The notes under the pieces were generated by a model. It was not told the origin of the DNA, made no database searches, and worked only from the letters and a program-made list of their open reading frames with translations. 64,000 bases of DNA from Paenibacillus polymyxa M1. Its GTDB lineage: Bacteria; Bacillota; Bacilli; Paenibacillales; Paenibacillaceae. Positions 42,365 through 52,432 of the stretch are shown here, piece by piece. A program made the position numbers and the translations under genes. Each line of letters begins with the position of its first letter. Position 1 is the first letter of the stretch. The stretch spans positions 5,698,501 through 5,762,500 of the forward strand of contig NC_017542.1 of assembly GCF_000237325.1 (NCBI RefSeq). Reading direction: 5' to 3'.

Positions 42365-44294
42365 TCTACTCATTCTTAAAAATCTGAAAAAAAATCTGAG
42401 CAATTATTATCTCTATGTTTTTGCTCTCATTTTCAGTGTTGCGCTCTATTTCTCCTTCGTCACATTACAGTACGATCCCTCCATGGATGAAGTGAAGGGT
42501 TCTGTTAAAGGTGCAGCCTCCATACGGGCAGCTTCTGTTTTACTGGTCGCTATTGTCTGCATTTTCCTTATGTATGCTAATAATATTTTTATAAAAAGAC
42601 GTAGTAAAGAAATTGGCTTATTTCAATTGATTGGAATGACAAAAAACAAAATTTTTCGCATTCTAAGTGCTGAAAACTTAATTTTATACTTCGGTTCGCT
42701 TTTCGTCGGAATAGGGGTTGGATTCTCCTTTTCCAAACTAGTGATCATGATCTTATTTAAGACGACGGGTGTCGAAGCCATTGCCACTCTATATTTCTCT
42801 AACCAAGCACTGACTCAAACACTCATCGTTTTTGTTGTCATCTACTTACTGATCATGGTCATGAATTATTCTTTTATCAAAAGACAAAGTATTTTGTCCT
42901 TGTTCCGAGTGACCTCAACCACCGAAGGGAAAATCAAGAAAATAACGATCTTTGAGATGATCATCGGGATCATTGGCATCTCGCTTATCGCCTTAGGTTA
43001 CTATGTTTCCTCCAGATTATTTGGTGGAGATTTTACATCCTTAAATGAACTATTTATGGCGATGGTGTTTATTTTGGGCTCTGTCATCATCGGGACATTT
43101 CTTTTTTATAAAGGATCCATCCGCTTTATCTCCAATATCATCAGAAAAAGCAAAGGCGGATATTTAAACATCCATGAGGTGCTGTCCCTCTCATCCATTA
43201 TGTTCCGCATGAAATCCAATGCTTTGTTGTTAACCATTATTACGACAGTATCGGCACTTGCTATCGGTTTACTATCCTTAAGCTATATCGCCTATTATTC
43301 TGCGGATCAAGCAGCTGAGGACAATGTACCTTCCCATTTTGCCATGACGAATGTGCCGGATGCGGAGAAATTCAAAGCGTTACTTCATCAGCATGATATA
43401 AAGTATCGAGAAAAGAAAATTGAAGTCATTCAAGTCAGTGTGAAGACAGCACAAATTATGGAGACTCCTATGGAACCATTAAATGATGGTACGGATTCCA
43501 TGACACTGCCTGTCATTAGCGACCAATCTGTGGAGGGTACGGATGTATCTCCAGGCCAAACGGTTTTAACGGGCTATAATGATATGTTACAGAAATTCAT
43601 GTCCTTGAAAGACTTTGGACCCTTGGATTTGAAGGGAAAAACAGAAGTCATACCTCAACAATATGTGGGTCTAAAAAGGGATTATGTCATTCCTTACTAT
43701 TTTACAGCCGGGGGGCTACCCACTGCCATTGTAGATGAAACCATCTTTGAGCGGTTAAAAAAAGACGTAAATCCTAAGATTCAGAAGAAGTCATCCCCAT
43801 ATATTGGAATTGATATACTAAATGAAGCACAGATCAAAGAGGCCGATCGACTGTTTGCAGCTGCGAATTTTAACGATCAACAAACATCACAGCTTGAAAT
43901 GAGCAGCAATCAGAAGAGAAATATGGGAGTGATCATGTTTGTTGTTGGCTTTTTGGGACTGACCTTTCTCATTACATCAGGCTGTATTCTTTATTTTAAG
44001 CAGATGGATGAGAGCGAAGACGAAAAGGCCAATTATACTGTATTGAGAAAGTTAGGCTTCACCCAAAGTGACCTGCTGCGAGGCATTAAAATAAAACAAC
44101 TCTTTAACTTCGGCATTCCGTTAGTGATTGGCCTATCACACAGCTATTTCGCCGTCCAATCCGGCTGGTTCTTGTTTGGAACCGAAGTTTGGATGCCTAT
44201 GATCATCGTAATGGTACTGTACACTGCCCTATATTCCATTTTTGGAGTTCTATCCATTCTGTACTATAAAAAGGTCATTAAAGCAGCTTTATAA
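42354..44294 (+). CDS. bceB: BceB-type ABC transporter permease
   Basis: 646 residues with about ten helices and one large extracellular domain (about 310-520) between helices 7 and 8, the hallmark of BceB proteins and thought to bind the peptide. FtsX-like segments are seen ([40 protein letters not shown]). Works with BceA and signals to BceS. Confidence 0.9.
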   Translation: MNINLLILKNLKKNLSNYYLYVFALIFSVALYFSFVTLQYDPSMDEVKGSVKGAASIRAASVLLVAIVCIFLMYANNIFIKRRSKEIGLFQLIGMTKNKIFRILSAENLILYFGSLFVGIGVGFSFSKLVIMILFKTTGVEAIATLYFSNQALTQTLIVFVVIYLLIMVMNYSFIKRQSILSLFRVTSTTEGKIKKITIFEMIIGIIGISLIALGYYVSSRLFGGDFTSLNELFMAMVFILGSVIIGTFLFYKGSIRFISNIIRKSKGGYLNIHEVLSLSSIMFRMKSNALLLTIITTVSALAIGLLSLSYIAYYSADQAAEDNVPSHFAMTNVPDAEKFKALLHQHDIKYREKKIEVIQVSVKTAQIMETPMEPLNDGTDSMTLPVISDQSVEGTDVSPGQTVLTGYNDMLQKFMSLKDFGPLDLKGKTEVIPQQYVGLKRDYVIPYYFTAGGLPTAIVDETIFERLKKDVNPKIQKKSSPYIGIDILNEAQIKEADRLFAAANFNDQQTSQLEMSSNQKRNMGVIMFVVGFLGLTFLITSGCILYFKQMDESEDEKANYTVLRKLGFTQSDLLRGIKIKQLFNFGIPLVIGLSHSYFAVQSGWFLFGTEVWMPMIIVMVLYTALYSIFGVLSILYYKKVIKAAL

Positions 44295-44307
44295 TCAGTC
44301 ATACGCC

Positions 44308-44344
44308 CAAAAGTCTCTGGCAAAAAAGTGCCAGGGGCTTTTCC
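44308..44344 (+). terminator. Terminator after bceB
   Basis: AAAAG.CTCTGGCA / TGCCAGGGGCTTTT (44311-44322 with 44329-44342). Confidence 0.82.
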
Positions 44345-44417
44345 AAATATTTGAGCATTTTCGTTCCTGCGTGTACAATAAAATAACTATCATCGTAGCC
44401 CCAAAGGGGGAGAGCAT

Positions 44418-44879
44418 ATTTTATTATTACTCATCAATGGCATCGGCATTATAGCGAATATTATACTCGGTTCCTCTGTAGGGGTGGCTATTATCGTAGG
44501 AATCGTCTTTTTCCTGATCGGCTTCCCTGAGTTTAAAAAATCGCCCAAACTCACGAAAAAGGCTAAAAAAGATATCACTTATATTATGTCAACATTATTA
44601 ACGCTTGTGATATTCGTAGTTATCGTTTCTTGGAATATTCATACTTCAGGTGACCTGTTTCTTGAAGGTCCGCTAACACCGCAGATGAAGCTTCACTGGG
44701 GGCAAAAGGTATTGATATTGGGGTTGGTGGAAGGTCTATGGGCTGTCATCAGTCTAAAATGGCTGTTGCCCATCTTTTTTGATCCGCTAGATCTCAGTAA
44801 GAAGCAAATCCTTGTTTTAGTGAGCGGGATTGCACTTAGTATGATTTCAGGCATCTATGCGATGCTTGAAGCAAGTTAA
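44418..44879 (+). CDS. Membrane protein of unknown function, probable ATT start
   Basis: The frame with ordinary starts begins at GTG 44484 (131 aa) but in the middle of a hydrophobic helix and with no spaced ribosome site. Extending upstream to ATT 44418 adds ILLLLINGIGIIANIILGSS, gives 153 residues with four helices, and puts AAAGGGGGAG (44403-44412) about 6 bases before the start. ATT is a rare but real start codon (infC). A sequencing or real frameshift is an alternative. No family recognised. Confidence 0.6.
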   Translation: MLLLLINGIGIIANIILGSSVGVAIIVGIVFFLIGFPEFKKSPKLTKKAKKDITYIMSTLLTLVIFVVIVSWNIHTSGDLFLEGPLTPQMKLHWGQKVLILGLVEGLWAVISLKWLLPIFFDPLDLSKKQILVLVSGIALSMISGIYAMLEAS

Positions 44880-44926
44880 AAAGTCTCGCCCTTCTCTGTT
44901 AAGGAACAGGAAGAGCGAGACTTTGT
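44876..44926. terminator. Bidirectional terminator
   Basis: Arms AAAGTCTCGC/GCGAGACTTT (44880-44889 and 44915-44924) with a partly paired interior, between convergent genes. Confidence 0.85.
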
Positions 44927-44964
44927 TATTGATGGCTTCCCTCTAGAGAGGCTCGTGTGAATGC

Positions 44965-45939
44965 TTAGCGCAAAGGCTCAAATCCCTCTGCTTGCTTCAG
45001 AATCTGCTCAATTTCCGCGCAGGTCTCCGGTTGCAGCGTCATCTCGACTGCTTTCACATTCTCTTCGATTTGTGCCGGTTTGGTAGCCCCAATCAGTGCA
45101 GCGCTGATACCCGGTTCTCTCAGAATCCAGGCAAGCGCGAGTTGTGACAGGGTGACACCCAAATCCTTTGCCAGCTTGTCCAGTTCCTGAACACAGTTGA
45201 GAACGGTATCGTTCATGTAACTGCTGATGACACTATTGACAGAGGCATCAGCCCCGCGACTCCCCGTCGGTATAGGTTGTCCCGGTTTGTATTTACCCGT
45301 GAGGATGCCTTGGGCTAGAGGTGAAAATACAATTTGGCCGATGCCTACCTGCCCGGATACGGGAAGGACCTCATGCTCGATATAACGCTCGAACATATTA
45401 TAGATCGGCTGATTGGCAATCAGCGGCCGCAGATTCAGCCTTTTTCCGATACCATAGGCATCCGTGAGCTGGGCGGCACTCCATTCACTGACCGCAGCAT
45501 ACAAGATCTTGCCTTGAGCCTGAAGATCATCTAGCGCCCGCAGTGTCTCTTCCAACGGAGTATCTGGATCATAACGATGGCAGAAGTACATGTCGATATA
45601 ATCCGTGCCGAGCCGCTTCAAACTCGCCTCACATTGCTCCATAATATGCTTGCGTGACAGCCCCCTGTCATTGGGACCGGAATCCATAGGAAAGAATACC
45701 TTAGTAGAAAGCACATAGCTCTCTCTCCGATAAGGCTTCAATGCGGCTCCCATAGCCTTCTCGCCTTCTCCACGGTTATACGCGTTCGCGGTATCAAAAA
45801 AATTAATCCCAAGTTCAAAGGCCTTGGCAATACAGGTATGAGCTGCTTCCTGTTCGGCGGCCGTACCGTACGTTAACCAGCTCCCCAGTCCGATTTCACT
45901 AATTTTAAGACCGCTGTTGCCTACATTTCTATATCTCAT
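44965..45939 (-). CDS. Aldo/keto reductase (K+ channel beta-subunit type)
   Basis: 324 residues. Asp-Tyr in FFDTANAYNRGEGE, Lys in VLSTKVFFPM, His in YFCHRYDPDTP; QPIYNMFERYIEHEVLP and LIGATKPAQIEENVKAV bind NADPH. Related to YhdN/YghZ-like AKRs. ATG 45939 is preceded by GAAGGAG. Only distantly similar to the reductase at 35 kb. Confidence 0.88.
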   Translation of the reverse strand: MRYRNVGNSGLKISEIGLGSWLTYGTAAEQEAAHTCIAKAFELGINFFDTANAYNRGEGEKAMGAALKPYRRESYVLSTKVFFPMDSGPNDRGLSRKHIMEQCEASLKRLGTDYIDMYFCHRYDPDTPLEETLRALDDLQAQGKILYAAVSEWSAAQLTDAYGIGKRLNLRPLIANQPIYNMFERYIEHEVLPVSGQVGIGQIVFSPLAQGILTGKYKPGQPIPTGSRGADASVNSVISSYMNDTVLNCVQELDKLAKDLGVTLSQLALAWILREPGISAALIGATKPAQIEENVKAVEMTLQPETCAEIEQILKQAEGFEPLR

Positions 45940-46041
45940 ATCTACTCCTTCTTTCATAAGAAGCTTGCATTTTTATATATCTTAACATGTAAACCCTTTC
46001 ATTAAAACAAATAATAAAGGACTCTTGGAGTTACATGAAGG

Positions 46042-46076
46042 ACATCTACCACCCTACTTGTTAGGGCAGTAGATGT
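46042..46076. terminator. Hairpin downstream of the radical SAM gene
   Basis: ACATCTAC/GTAGATGT arms (46042-46049 and 46069-46076) with inner CCCTA/TAGGG. It lies past the stop of the minus-strand radical SAM gene but has no long U run. Confidence 0.5.
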
Positions 46077-46103
46077 TTGTCACCTCATCATTTCAAATCA
46101 TAC

Positions 46104-47069
46104 CTACTCCATGCTTCCTTCAGGGAAAAGCGCATCATATGCAGGACAAGGCAGTTTGTCGAGAAACTCCTGAAGCTGCTTCGGCTTATTTTTGTAAATA
46201 TCCTTTAAGGATGTTCCGTTATAGATATTACCGATGACTACAGGATGGCATAGTTCACAGATTAGGATGTCCCCGTTCCCGTGCAGATGGAGCTGTTTTT
46301 TACCATCAACACAGTTGGAAAAGTATACCCTCGGTTGCTCCTTGAAGCCCAGCGCCTCAGCAAAACGGTCCATACAGGTAAAATACAACACAGTATCGTC
46401 TTTTTTATGCGCAATCAGGTCATGAACGGAACGGACAAGTGCTTCCTTGGTGGAGATCGCGTTCCAATTCGTATGATCCATCACGATGCTGTTTTGGATT
46501 TCATGGATGCGTACACCGAGTTCGTAAACCTTTTCACTGATCGCTGGCATGTTGTTCTGCGTCTCTTCAAATAACAATGTCTCCAGCACCGTTTCCAGCT
46601 TGGCTTCGGTACACAAACGGATATTTTGAATGATTTTCTCATACATACGAGGGTGAACATGATAATAGGCTGCATATTTATCGGCATCCGTGAAGTTAAA
46701 GGAGATATGAATATTGGAAAGCCCTGCGTCACGCAGTTTCTCAATTCGTTCAGGGCTAAGCAAGCTCGCATTGGTATTAAGCTGGGTTGCAATTCCCTTG
46801 CTCGAACAGTGAGCCACGATGTCCAGACAATCGTCATACTTTAAGGTTACTTCGCCCCCGGAAAGTCGCACACGTTTTAACGTTGGAATGTCATCAATAA
46901 TACCTATGACCTCTTTGCTGCTGATGCATTGTCCGTCGTTCCGCTGATATGCGCAGCAGTAATCACACTTGAAGTTGCAATTAGAGGTGACCCCGACTTC
47001 CAGTCCCTCCAGCTCGTAGATGCCCGGCTTTTCCAGTTCAAGTGCTTTATATTTGTTCTCTATACTCAA
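46104..47069 (-). CDS. Radical SAM protein with SPASM-like C-terminal cysteines
   Basis: 321 residues. The [4Fe-4S]/SAM motif is CNFKCDYCCA (C-x3-C-x2-C, near residue 31) followed by LSGGEVTL. The C-terminal part has Cys in FSNCVDGKKQLHLHGNGDIL, CELCHPVVIGN and LPCPAYD, like SPASM or twitch domains that hold extra clusters. GNI..G.SL.DIY is typical for SPASM proteins. TTG start with GGGAGGA 10 bases upstream. No peptide precursor gene is seen beside it, so the substrate is unknown. Confidence 0.83.
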   Translation of the reverse strand: MSIENKYKALELEKPGIYELEGLEVGVTSNCNFKCDYCCAYQRNDGQCISSKEVIGIIDDIPTLKRVRLSGGEVTLKYDDCLDIVAHCSSKGIATQLNTNASLLSPERIEKLRDAGLSNIHISFNFTDADKYAAYYHVHPRMYEKIIQNIRLCTEAKLETVLETLLFEETQNNMPAISEKVYELGVRIHEIQNSIVMDHTNWNAISTKEALVRSVHDLIAHKKDDTVLYFTCMDRFAEALGFKEQPRVYFSNCVDGKKQLHLHGNGDILICELCHPVVIGNIYNGTSLKDIYKNKPKQLQEFLDKLPCPAYDALFPEGSME

Positions 47070-47313
47070 TTTCTTATAATCCTCCCGATCTCAGGCTTGT
47101 GTCTTGAATTCCCTTGAGATTATACAGAATGGGATGGGTTTGTAGATATGACATTGGTAACGGCAGGAGTTTTAGAGTCTATTCTCATCACATATTGACA
47201 TGTGGTATTGAATATCCCCAAAAAACATCCAAATTAGTGCAACAAAAAGGAAACTTATTCCGTCTCTTTATAATGTGCAAATAATAGTACTAATGAGGAG
47301 GATTTTTAAAGAA

Positions 47314-48177
47314 ATGAAAAAATTGTACAAAGCAATCTCTACAGCAGCACTTGCAGGAATCATCGGCGCTCTTCCGGTAATACCGACTCATGTCTATGCA
47401 GCAAGCTCTTCTGTCAAGAGCACTACCACAAGCTCATCTACTGTAAATGCATCTACACCATCAGACAGTACAGTTATTAAAAATGCTCAAAAGAAATTAC
47501 AGGAGATTACAGGTAAGAAACTGGAGCTCGTTTACAAGCAAGCTTCAGGAAATGAAATCGAATTAAGTGTTAAAGGGCAAGGATTTGATCAAGTTTCTAC
47601 CGATAAAAATGGGAATATAACGGATGCCCATGTCGAAGTAGGTAATCGCACATTCATGATTAAAAATAACAAGTTAGATCATACCGTAGAGGACGTTGAC
47701 ACGAGCAAGGCAGACAAGACAGCTCTGAAAGCGGCAGAAGGCGTGTTTGGAGCTCTTGACGGAGTAACCAAAGGAAACCTGAAGCACATCTCCCTGATTG
47801 CGAAGGGAAATAAAAAGGTTTTTGAATTTATGTTCCAAAACGGTGATAAGGAAAGCCCTGTTTGGATTCAGGTCGAAAAGGGCTCCAATCAAGTGATGTC
47901 GATCAATACCAGAATTCTCGCAGACAAGCTTTTCGGAAAAGACAAAGCAGAAGTCGATAAAGTAGAGCAAAAACTGAAATCATTCTCAGAAGATCAAATT
48001 CTGGAACTGGCCCAAAAACAGGCTAAAGAACTGCTAAACGTTGATCTGACCGGATATAAAGTGATTAAGAATACGCAAATGCACGGCAGAGTCACTTTTG
48101 AAAAAGATCATTCACCTAAGCTGAGTGGAGACTTTAATTCAAAAGGTCAGTTTTACTCCCTTAAGGTAGAATATTGA
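47314..48177 (+). CDS. Secreted PepSY-like protein
   Basis: 287 residues with a signal peptide (MKKLYKAISTAALAGIIGAL..., cleavage near VYA-AS), a Ser/Thr-rich spacer and repeated alpha/beta stretches (NAQKKLQEITGKKLELVYKQ and LAQKQAKELLNVDLTGYKVI) of YPEB/PepSY type. Such domains are found in protease inhibitors and germination proteins; the role here is unknown. GAGGAGGA lies 11 bases before the ATG. Confidence 0.72.
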   Translation: MKKLYKAISTAALAGIIGALPVIPTHVYAASSSVKSTTTSSSTVNASTPSDSTVIKNAQKKLQEITGKKLELVYKQASGNEIELSVKGQGFDQVSTDKNGNITDAHVEVGNRTFMIKNNKLDHTVEDVDTSKADKTALKAAEGVFGALDGVTKGNLKHISLIAKGNKKVFEFMFQNGDKESPVWIQVEKGSNQVMSINTRILADKLFGKDKAEVDKVEQKLKSFSEDQILELAQKQAKELLNVDLTGYKVIKNTQMHGRVTFEKDHSPKLSGDFNSKGQFYSLKVEY

Positions 48178-48291
48178 TTCTTAACTGGTGTAAGTGCCTC
48201 CTCAACAATTGTGATCAATATGTGAACTGGGCATAGTTCTCATTTCCAAATCCATACTGAATATATCTATTGGTAATGGAGGCGGAAGATC

Positions 48292-48768
48292 GTGAACAAA
48301 AGGATGAATCTGCTTATGTTCAGCGGCGATTATGATAAAGCAATGGCTGGACTGATTTTGGCCAATACAGCTCGGGAGTTGGATGTCGAGGTTACAATGT
48401 TTTTTGCATTCTGGGGATTATCATTGGTTCGTGATCCCGATAAAATGACGCTTGAGGACAAGACCATTTACGAGAAACTTATGGATTTGATGACTCCTAA
48501 AGGACCTGAGGCCTTACCGCTGTCCCATATGAATTTTAGCGGTCTGGGCAAGCTGATGCTGACGGAAATGCTGGAAGATAATGAGGCACCGAAGCTGATC
48601 CATTTCCTGAAGGGAGCCCGGAAGAAAAACGTCAAATTCTATGCCTGCAAGCTATCGGTGGATATTATGGGTTTTAAACCAGAAGAATTCATCCCTGAAC
48701 TGGAAATTATCGAGGCCAAAACGTATCTAAAAGACGCCCTCGAGTCGGATATGCAGCTTTTTATCTAA
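48292..48768 (+). CDS. DsrE/DsrF-like family protein
   Basis: 158 residues. It starts with the DsrE-type strand NLLMFSGDYDKAMAGLILAN and carries a conserved Cys119 in FYACKLSVDIMGF, where sulfur-carrying DsrE/TusD family members have their active Cys. GTG start 9 bases after GGAGG. A cysteine desulfurase-like gene follows after 135 bases in the same direction, which suggests a sulfur-transfer link (inference). Confidence 0.78.
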   Translation: MNKRMNLLMFSGDYDKAMAGLILANTARELDVEVTMFFAFWGLSLVRDPDKMTLEDKTIYEKLMDLMTPKGPEALPLSHMNFSGLGKLMLTEMLEDNEAPKLIHFLKGARKKNVKFYACKLSVDIMGFKPEEFIPELEIIEAKTYLKDALESDMQLFI

Positions 48769-48903
48769 TATATACTCATGCCTTATCCTGCTATTGGATG
48801 AGGCTTTTTAATTTGACTAAATGATGACATTCGCCTAATTATTTTAACCTATCCTCGCCTACCTACGTACCCTAAGAAGACAGAACGACTTGGGAGGCGC
48901 CGT

Positions 48904-50412
48904 ATGCTCATGGCTCGAATCGGAAGTAGTAACTGTAGGTATCAGCCTTCTAACGAGGCTCATTTCCAAAAGTATCGCGAGAATACAATCGGTTATCACC
49001 AGACCTTTGAATCTCCATATGGGCTTAAAAAGCTGATTTATGCGGATTGGGCAGCCAGCGGTCGTCTGTATGGACCCATCGAGTCGAAAATAGCTAATGA
49101 ATTAGGTCCATTTGTGGCGAACACGCATACGGAGTCTAATTTGACAGGTACTCTGATGACCCAAGCCTATGAAAAAGCAAAACAAATCATTAAGAACCAC
49201 GTTCATGCCAACGAACATGATATCATCCTATTCGCCGGGTCTGGGATGACAGGTGCGGTGAATAAGCTTCAGCGACTATTAGGATTAAAAATACATGAAA
49301 AATTAAAGCCCCTCTACCCCATCGCCGAAAAAGACCGCCCCGTTATTTTTGTTACACACATGGAGCATCATTCCAATCATATTTCCTGGGCAGAAACCAT
49401 TGGAGACGTTGTGTGTCTCCCTCCGGGCCCCGGAGGAATAGTCGATCCAGCTCATCTCGAACGACTGCTGCATCAATTTCGGCATCGCCCGATCAAGATT
49501 GGCGCTTTTACCGCCTGCTCCAATGTTACAGGGTTCGAAGTGCCAATTCACCAACTATCCCGCAAAATGCATGAACATGGTGGCGTATGTTTCATCGATT
49601 TCTCGGCAAGCGCACCTTATGCGGAGATCGACATGCATCCTACAGATCCCCTTGAGAAACTGGACGGGATTGTATTTTCTCCTCACAAATTTCTTGGTGG
49701 CCCCGGTACAAGCGGCGTTCTCATTATGGATTCGCGGCTGTGTCTTCATTGTGCTCCCGATCAGCCCGGGGGCGGCACGGTAAGTTGGACCAATCCCTGG
49801 GGTGGATACGAGTATAAAAATAGTATTGAAGCCCGTGAGGATGGCGGGACCCCCCCTTTTCTACAGGCTGTTCGAACCGCGCTCTGTATTCAGTTGAAGG
49901 AACAAATGGGATACAGCCGCATGTGGGAGCGTAAAAAGGAGCTGACCTCATTATTGCTAAAAGGCTTGGGCATCATACCAGGTCTACACATTTTGGGAGG
50001 GAGCAGCCAAGATCGACTGGGAATCGTTTCTTTCGTTGTCGGCCATATTCACTATAACCTGATTGTAAAACTACTAAATGACCGGTTTGGCATTCAGGTC
50101 CGAGGTGGCTGTTCATGTGCTGGGCCCTATGGACATTATTTGCTGGGCATCGACCAGCAAGCTTCTAAGCAAATGACAGAGCTGATTCATGCGGGGAACT
50201 TATCTCGAAAGCCGGGCTGGGTGCGTCTGTCGCTTCATCCCATGATGACCAATCAGGAAGCCTCTTATATTGTCTCTTCCATACGGGCTATCGTGGAAAA
50301 CATCATAACCTGGCAAAAAGATTATACCTATCAACCGGAATCTAACGAATGGCGATCTATGAATGAACATAACAAAATGGACATCAGCAAATGGTTCAAC
50401 TTTAGCAATTAA
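48904..50412 (+). CDS. Class V aminotransferase, cysteine desulfurase-like
   Basis: 502-residue PLP enzyme. MEHHSNHISW (near 153), the Asp of FIDFSASAPY (232), and the PLP Lys262 in SPHKFLGGPGTSG match the SufS/NifS fold. RGGCSCAGPYGHYLL (Cys403, Cys405) lies where cysteine desulfurases have their catalytic Cys. It is longer than SufS (about 410 aa), with an extra C-terminal tail and an N-terminal extension. No sufU, sufBCD or iscU is near. GGGAGG 6 bases before ATG. Confidence 0.83.
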   Translation: MLMARIGSSNCRYQPSNEAHFQKYRENTIGYHQTFESPYGLKKLIYADWAASGRLYGPIESKIANELGPFVANTHTESNLTGTLMTQAYEKAKQIIKNHVHANEHDIILFAGSGMTGAVNKLQRLLGLKIHEKLKPLYPIAEKDRPVIFVTHMEHHSNHISWAETIGDVVCLPPGPGGIVDPAHLERLLHQFRHRPIKIGAFTACSNVTGFEVPIHQLSRKMHEHGGVCFIDFSASAPYAEIDMHPTDPLEKLDGIVFSPHKFLGGPGTSGVLIMDSRLCLHCAPDQPGGGTVSWTNPWGGYEYKNSIEAREDGGTPPFLQAVRTALCIQLKEQMGYSRMWERKKELTSLLLKGLGIIPGLHILGGSSQDRLGIVSFVVGHIHYNLIVKLLNDRFGIQVRGGCSCAGPYGHYLLGIDQQASKQMTELIHAGNLSRKPGWVRLSLHPMMTNQEASYIVSSIRAIVENIITWQKDYTYQPESNEWRSMNEHNKMDISKWFNFSN

Positions 50413-50493
50413 GAGACTCTTGTCCGTTTCCTTCTTTCAAAATACTCATAAGCTACACTGTAAGATTACTATATGAGGAAAGAAGGGGCGACA

Positions 50494-51003
50494 ATGGGTC
50501 TCAATTTTCGCAACAGCACCAATGCGGCTATCTTTGTAGTTTTTGCCTATCCGGACTTCAGCTGTACTCCTGTTAACTACTCCAAAGCAGGCTGGTATCG
50601 CGTGAACCCCGGTCAAACTATTCAAGTATGGAGCGGCTTCGCCGGAGGTAATACGTTTTTCTATTACGCCGAGGATGATTTTGGACGTACATGGCAGGGT
50701 TCATACTTCACTCAAGTTCCTGAGAATGCCTTCGATTGGTGCTGGGATACAGGCTGTACCACTTGTAGAAACGTGGGACTGCGGAGAATTGCGGTTAGCC
50801 CGTTCGTCTTGAACTATACTATCGACTTTATAAGAAGCAGCAGCCAAAGAAAACCTGCATCAACCACACTCCGCATGACGCTGCCTTCCAAAGCAACCCA
50901 AGAGAAACCTATCTTGCGCAGAGTTCCTGCCAAACCTAAGAGATTACAACAAGGGAAACCTCAATTACAGAAACGCATCACTCATAAAAAACGGACAAAA
51001 TAA
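50494..51003 (+). CDS. DUF1036 protein with a basic tail
   Basis: 169 residues. The N-terminal 105 residues are a DUF1036 domain (GLNFRNSTNAAIFVVFAYPD, GWYRVNPGQTIQVWSG, Cys-rich WCWDTGCTTC). The last 55 residues are rich in Lys, Arg, Pro and Gln (for example LRRVPAKPKRLQQGK) and may bind polyanions. No signal peptide. Function unknown. Start ATG 50494 after AAGAAGGGG. Confidence 0.78.
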   Translation: MGLNFRNSTNAAIFVVFAYPDFSCTPVNYSKAGWYRVNPGQTIQVWSGFAGGNTFFYYAEDDFGRTWQGSYFTQVPENAFDWCWDTGCTTCRNVGLRRIAVSPFVLNYTIDFIRSSSQRKPASTTLRMTLPSKATQEKPILRRVPAKPKRLQQGKPQLQKRITHKKRTK

Positions 51004-51023
51004 AGAATGATCTGAACTCACCT

Positions 51024-51064
51024 ATACAGATTGTTTAGAACCCATACAGAATTATTTAGAACCA
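51024..51064 (+). repeat. Two-copy 20/21-bp tandem repeat
   Basis: ATACAGATTGTTTAGAACCC and a second unit with one inserted and a few changed bases lie back to back just before a terminator. Confidence 0.7.
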
Positions 51065-51108
51065 AAAAAGGAGCGACCTCCTTACACGGTCTGCTCCTTT
51101 CTCTTTTC
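51063..51108. terminator. Bidirectional terminator
   Basis: AAAGGAGC.ACC / GGT.GCTCCTTT (51067-51078 and 51088-51100) flanked by A and T/C-rich tracts, between DUF1036 and the LLM gene. Confidence 0.8.
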
Positions 51109-51129
51109 TCTATGCTGAGGTCAATCCGC

Positions 51130-52182
51130 TTATTTGCTCTCAGATTCCCACTTGGATATCTCTTCACGCACCCGTGGCGCTACCTCTGTTCCCAATAACT
51201 CAATAGCTCTCATGACATCATCATGCGGCATCGTGCCGACGGGCACATGCAACAGAAAACGTGTAATGCCCACCTGTTTACGGAGATGAATGATTTTCTT
51301 GGCAACTGTATCGGGATCGCCTACATACAATGCTCCTTCAAAGCTGCGCGCGGCATCGAAGCTGGAACGAGTATAAGGACCCCAACCGCGTTCACGCCCA
51401 AGCACATTCATGCTCTGCTGAGTGGAAGGGAAAAACTTTTCAGCTGCAAGCTCGGTGGTCTCCGCGATAAAACCATGCGAGTGGGATGCAACTGGAAGCA
51501 GCGATGCATCATGACCTGCGTGCTTAGCTGCCTTTTTGTACAACTCCACCAATGGTGCAAACTGCATAGGACTTCCTCCGATAATGGCAAGCACCAACGG
51601 CAATCCAAGCAAGCCCGCACGAACCACAGATTCCTGATTGCCTCCACTCCCGATCCATACAGGCAAAGGATTTTGCACCGGACGCGGATACACGCCTAAA
51701 TTGTTGATCGCAGGCCGATGTCCGCCTTTCCAGGTTACTTTCTCAGACTCCCGTATTTTCAAAAGAAGTTTCAGTTTTTCATCAAACAACTCATCGTAGT
51801 TATCCAGGTCATATCCAAACAACGGGAACGATTCGATAAAGGAACCTCGACCTGCCATAATTTCAGCTCGTCCATTCGAAATACCGTCCAGCGTAGCAAA
51901 ATCCTGAAACACACGCACCGGATCATCCGATGAAAGCACCGTAACTGCACTGGTTAGGCGAATTCGTTGGGTCTGTGCCGCAGCAGCAGCCAGTATAACA
52001 GCCGGAGCAGATGCCGCATAATCTTTACGATGATGCTCTCCCACGCCGTACACATCCAGTCCTACCTGATCAGCAAGTACAATTTCCTCGACCACTTCAC
52101 GTATCCGTTGTGCGTGACTGATAACCTCACCGGTTTGGGGATCCGGTGTTGCTTCTACAAACGTACTTATACCTATCTCCAC
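51130..52182 (-). CDS. LLM-class (luciferase-like) flavin oxidoreductase
   Basis: 350 residues, bacterial luciferase-like TIM barrel. [56 protein letters not shown] and [16 protein letters not shown] are conserved in the LLM family. Uses FMNH2 or F420-like flavin; the substrate is not known. GTG start 9 bases after AGGGGG. Single gene. Confidence 0.87.
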   Translation of the reverse strand: MEIGISTFVEATPDPQTGEVISHAQRIREVVEEIVLADQVGLDVYGVGEHHRKDYAASAPAVILAAAAAQTQRIRLTSAVTVLSSDDPVRVFQDFATLDGISNGRAEIMAGRGSFIESFPLFGYDLDNYDELFDEKLKLLLKIRESEKVTWKGGHRPAINNLGVYPRPVQNPLPVWIGSGGNQESVVRAGLLGLPLVLAIIGGSPMQFAPLVELYKKAAKHAGHDASLLPVASHSHGFIAETTELAAEKFFPSTQQSMNVLGRERGWGPYTRSSFDAARSFEGALYVGDPDTVAKKIIHLRKQVGITRFLLHVPVGTMPHDDVMRAIELLGTEVAPRVREEISKWESESK

Positions 52183-52432
52183 TTGTCTTACCCCCTATTG
52201 TATGTTTCATTTTTCATTCGGTTGCTTTCGAAGCAATCATTTTAAAAACCGATATCTTTATATTGAACCTTTTTGATATCTTTTTCAAGCTCTCCTTTTC
52301 TGAGTTTGAAAATCAGGCGAGAGAAGTGTCGAGATCTGCGCAGGAAAAGCAGTCTCTTTGTCGAATTATGGTATGGAGTAAATAAGATTTCCATCCCCAC
52401 ACCATGAAAACAACAAGGAGGCGCATACATTT

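Noticed and set aside
47070..47313. A RiPP precursor peptide next to the radical SAM gene.
   Set aside because: Short frames in both strands lack ribosome sites and leader/core features; only tiny frames such as MSICDENRL were found.
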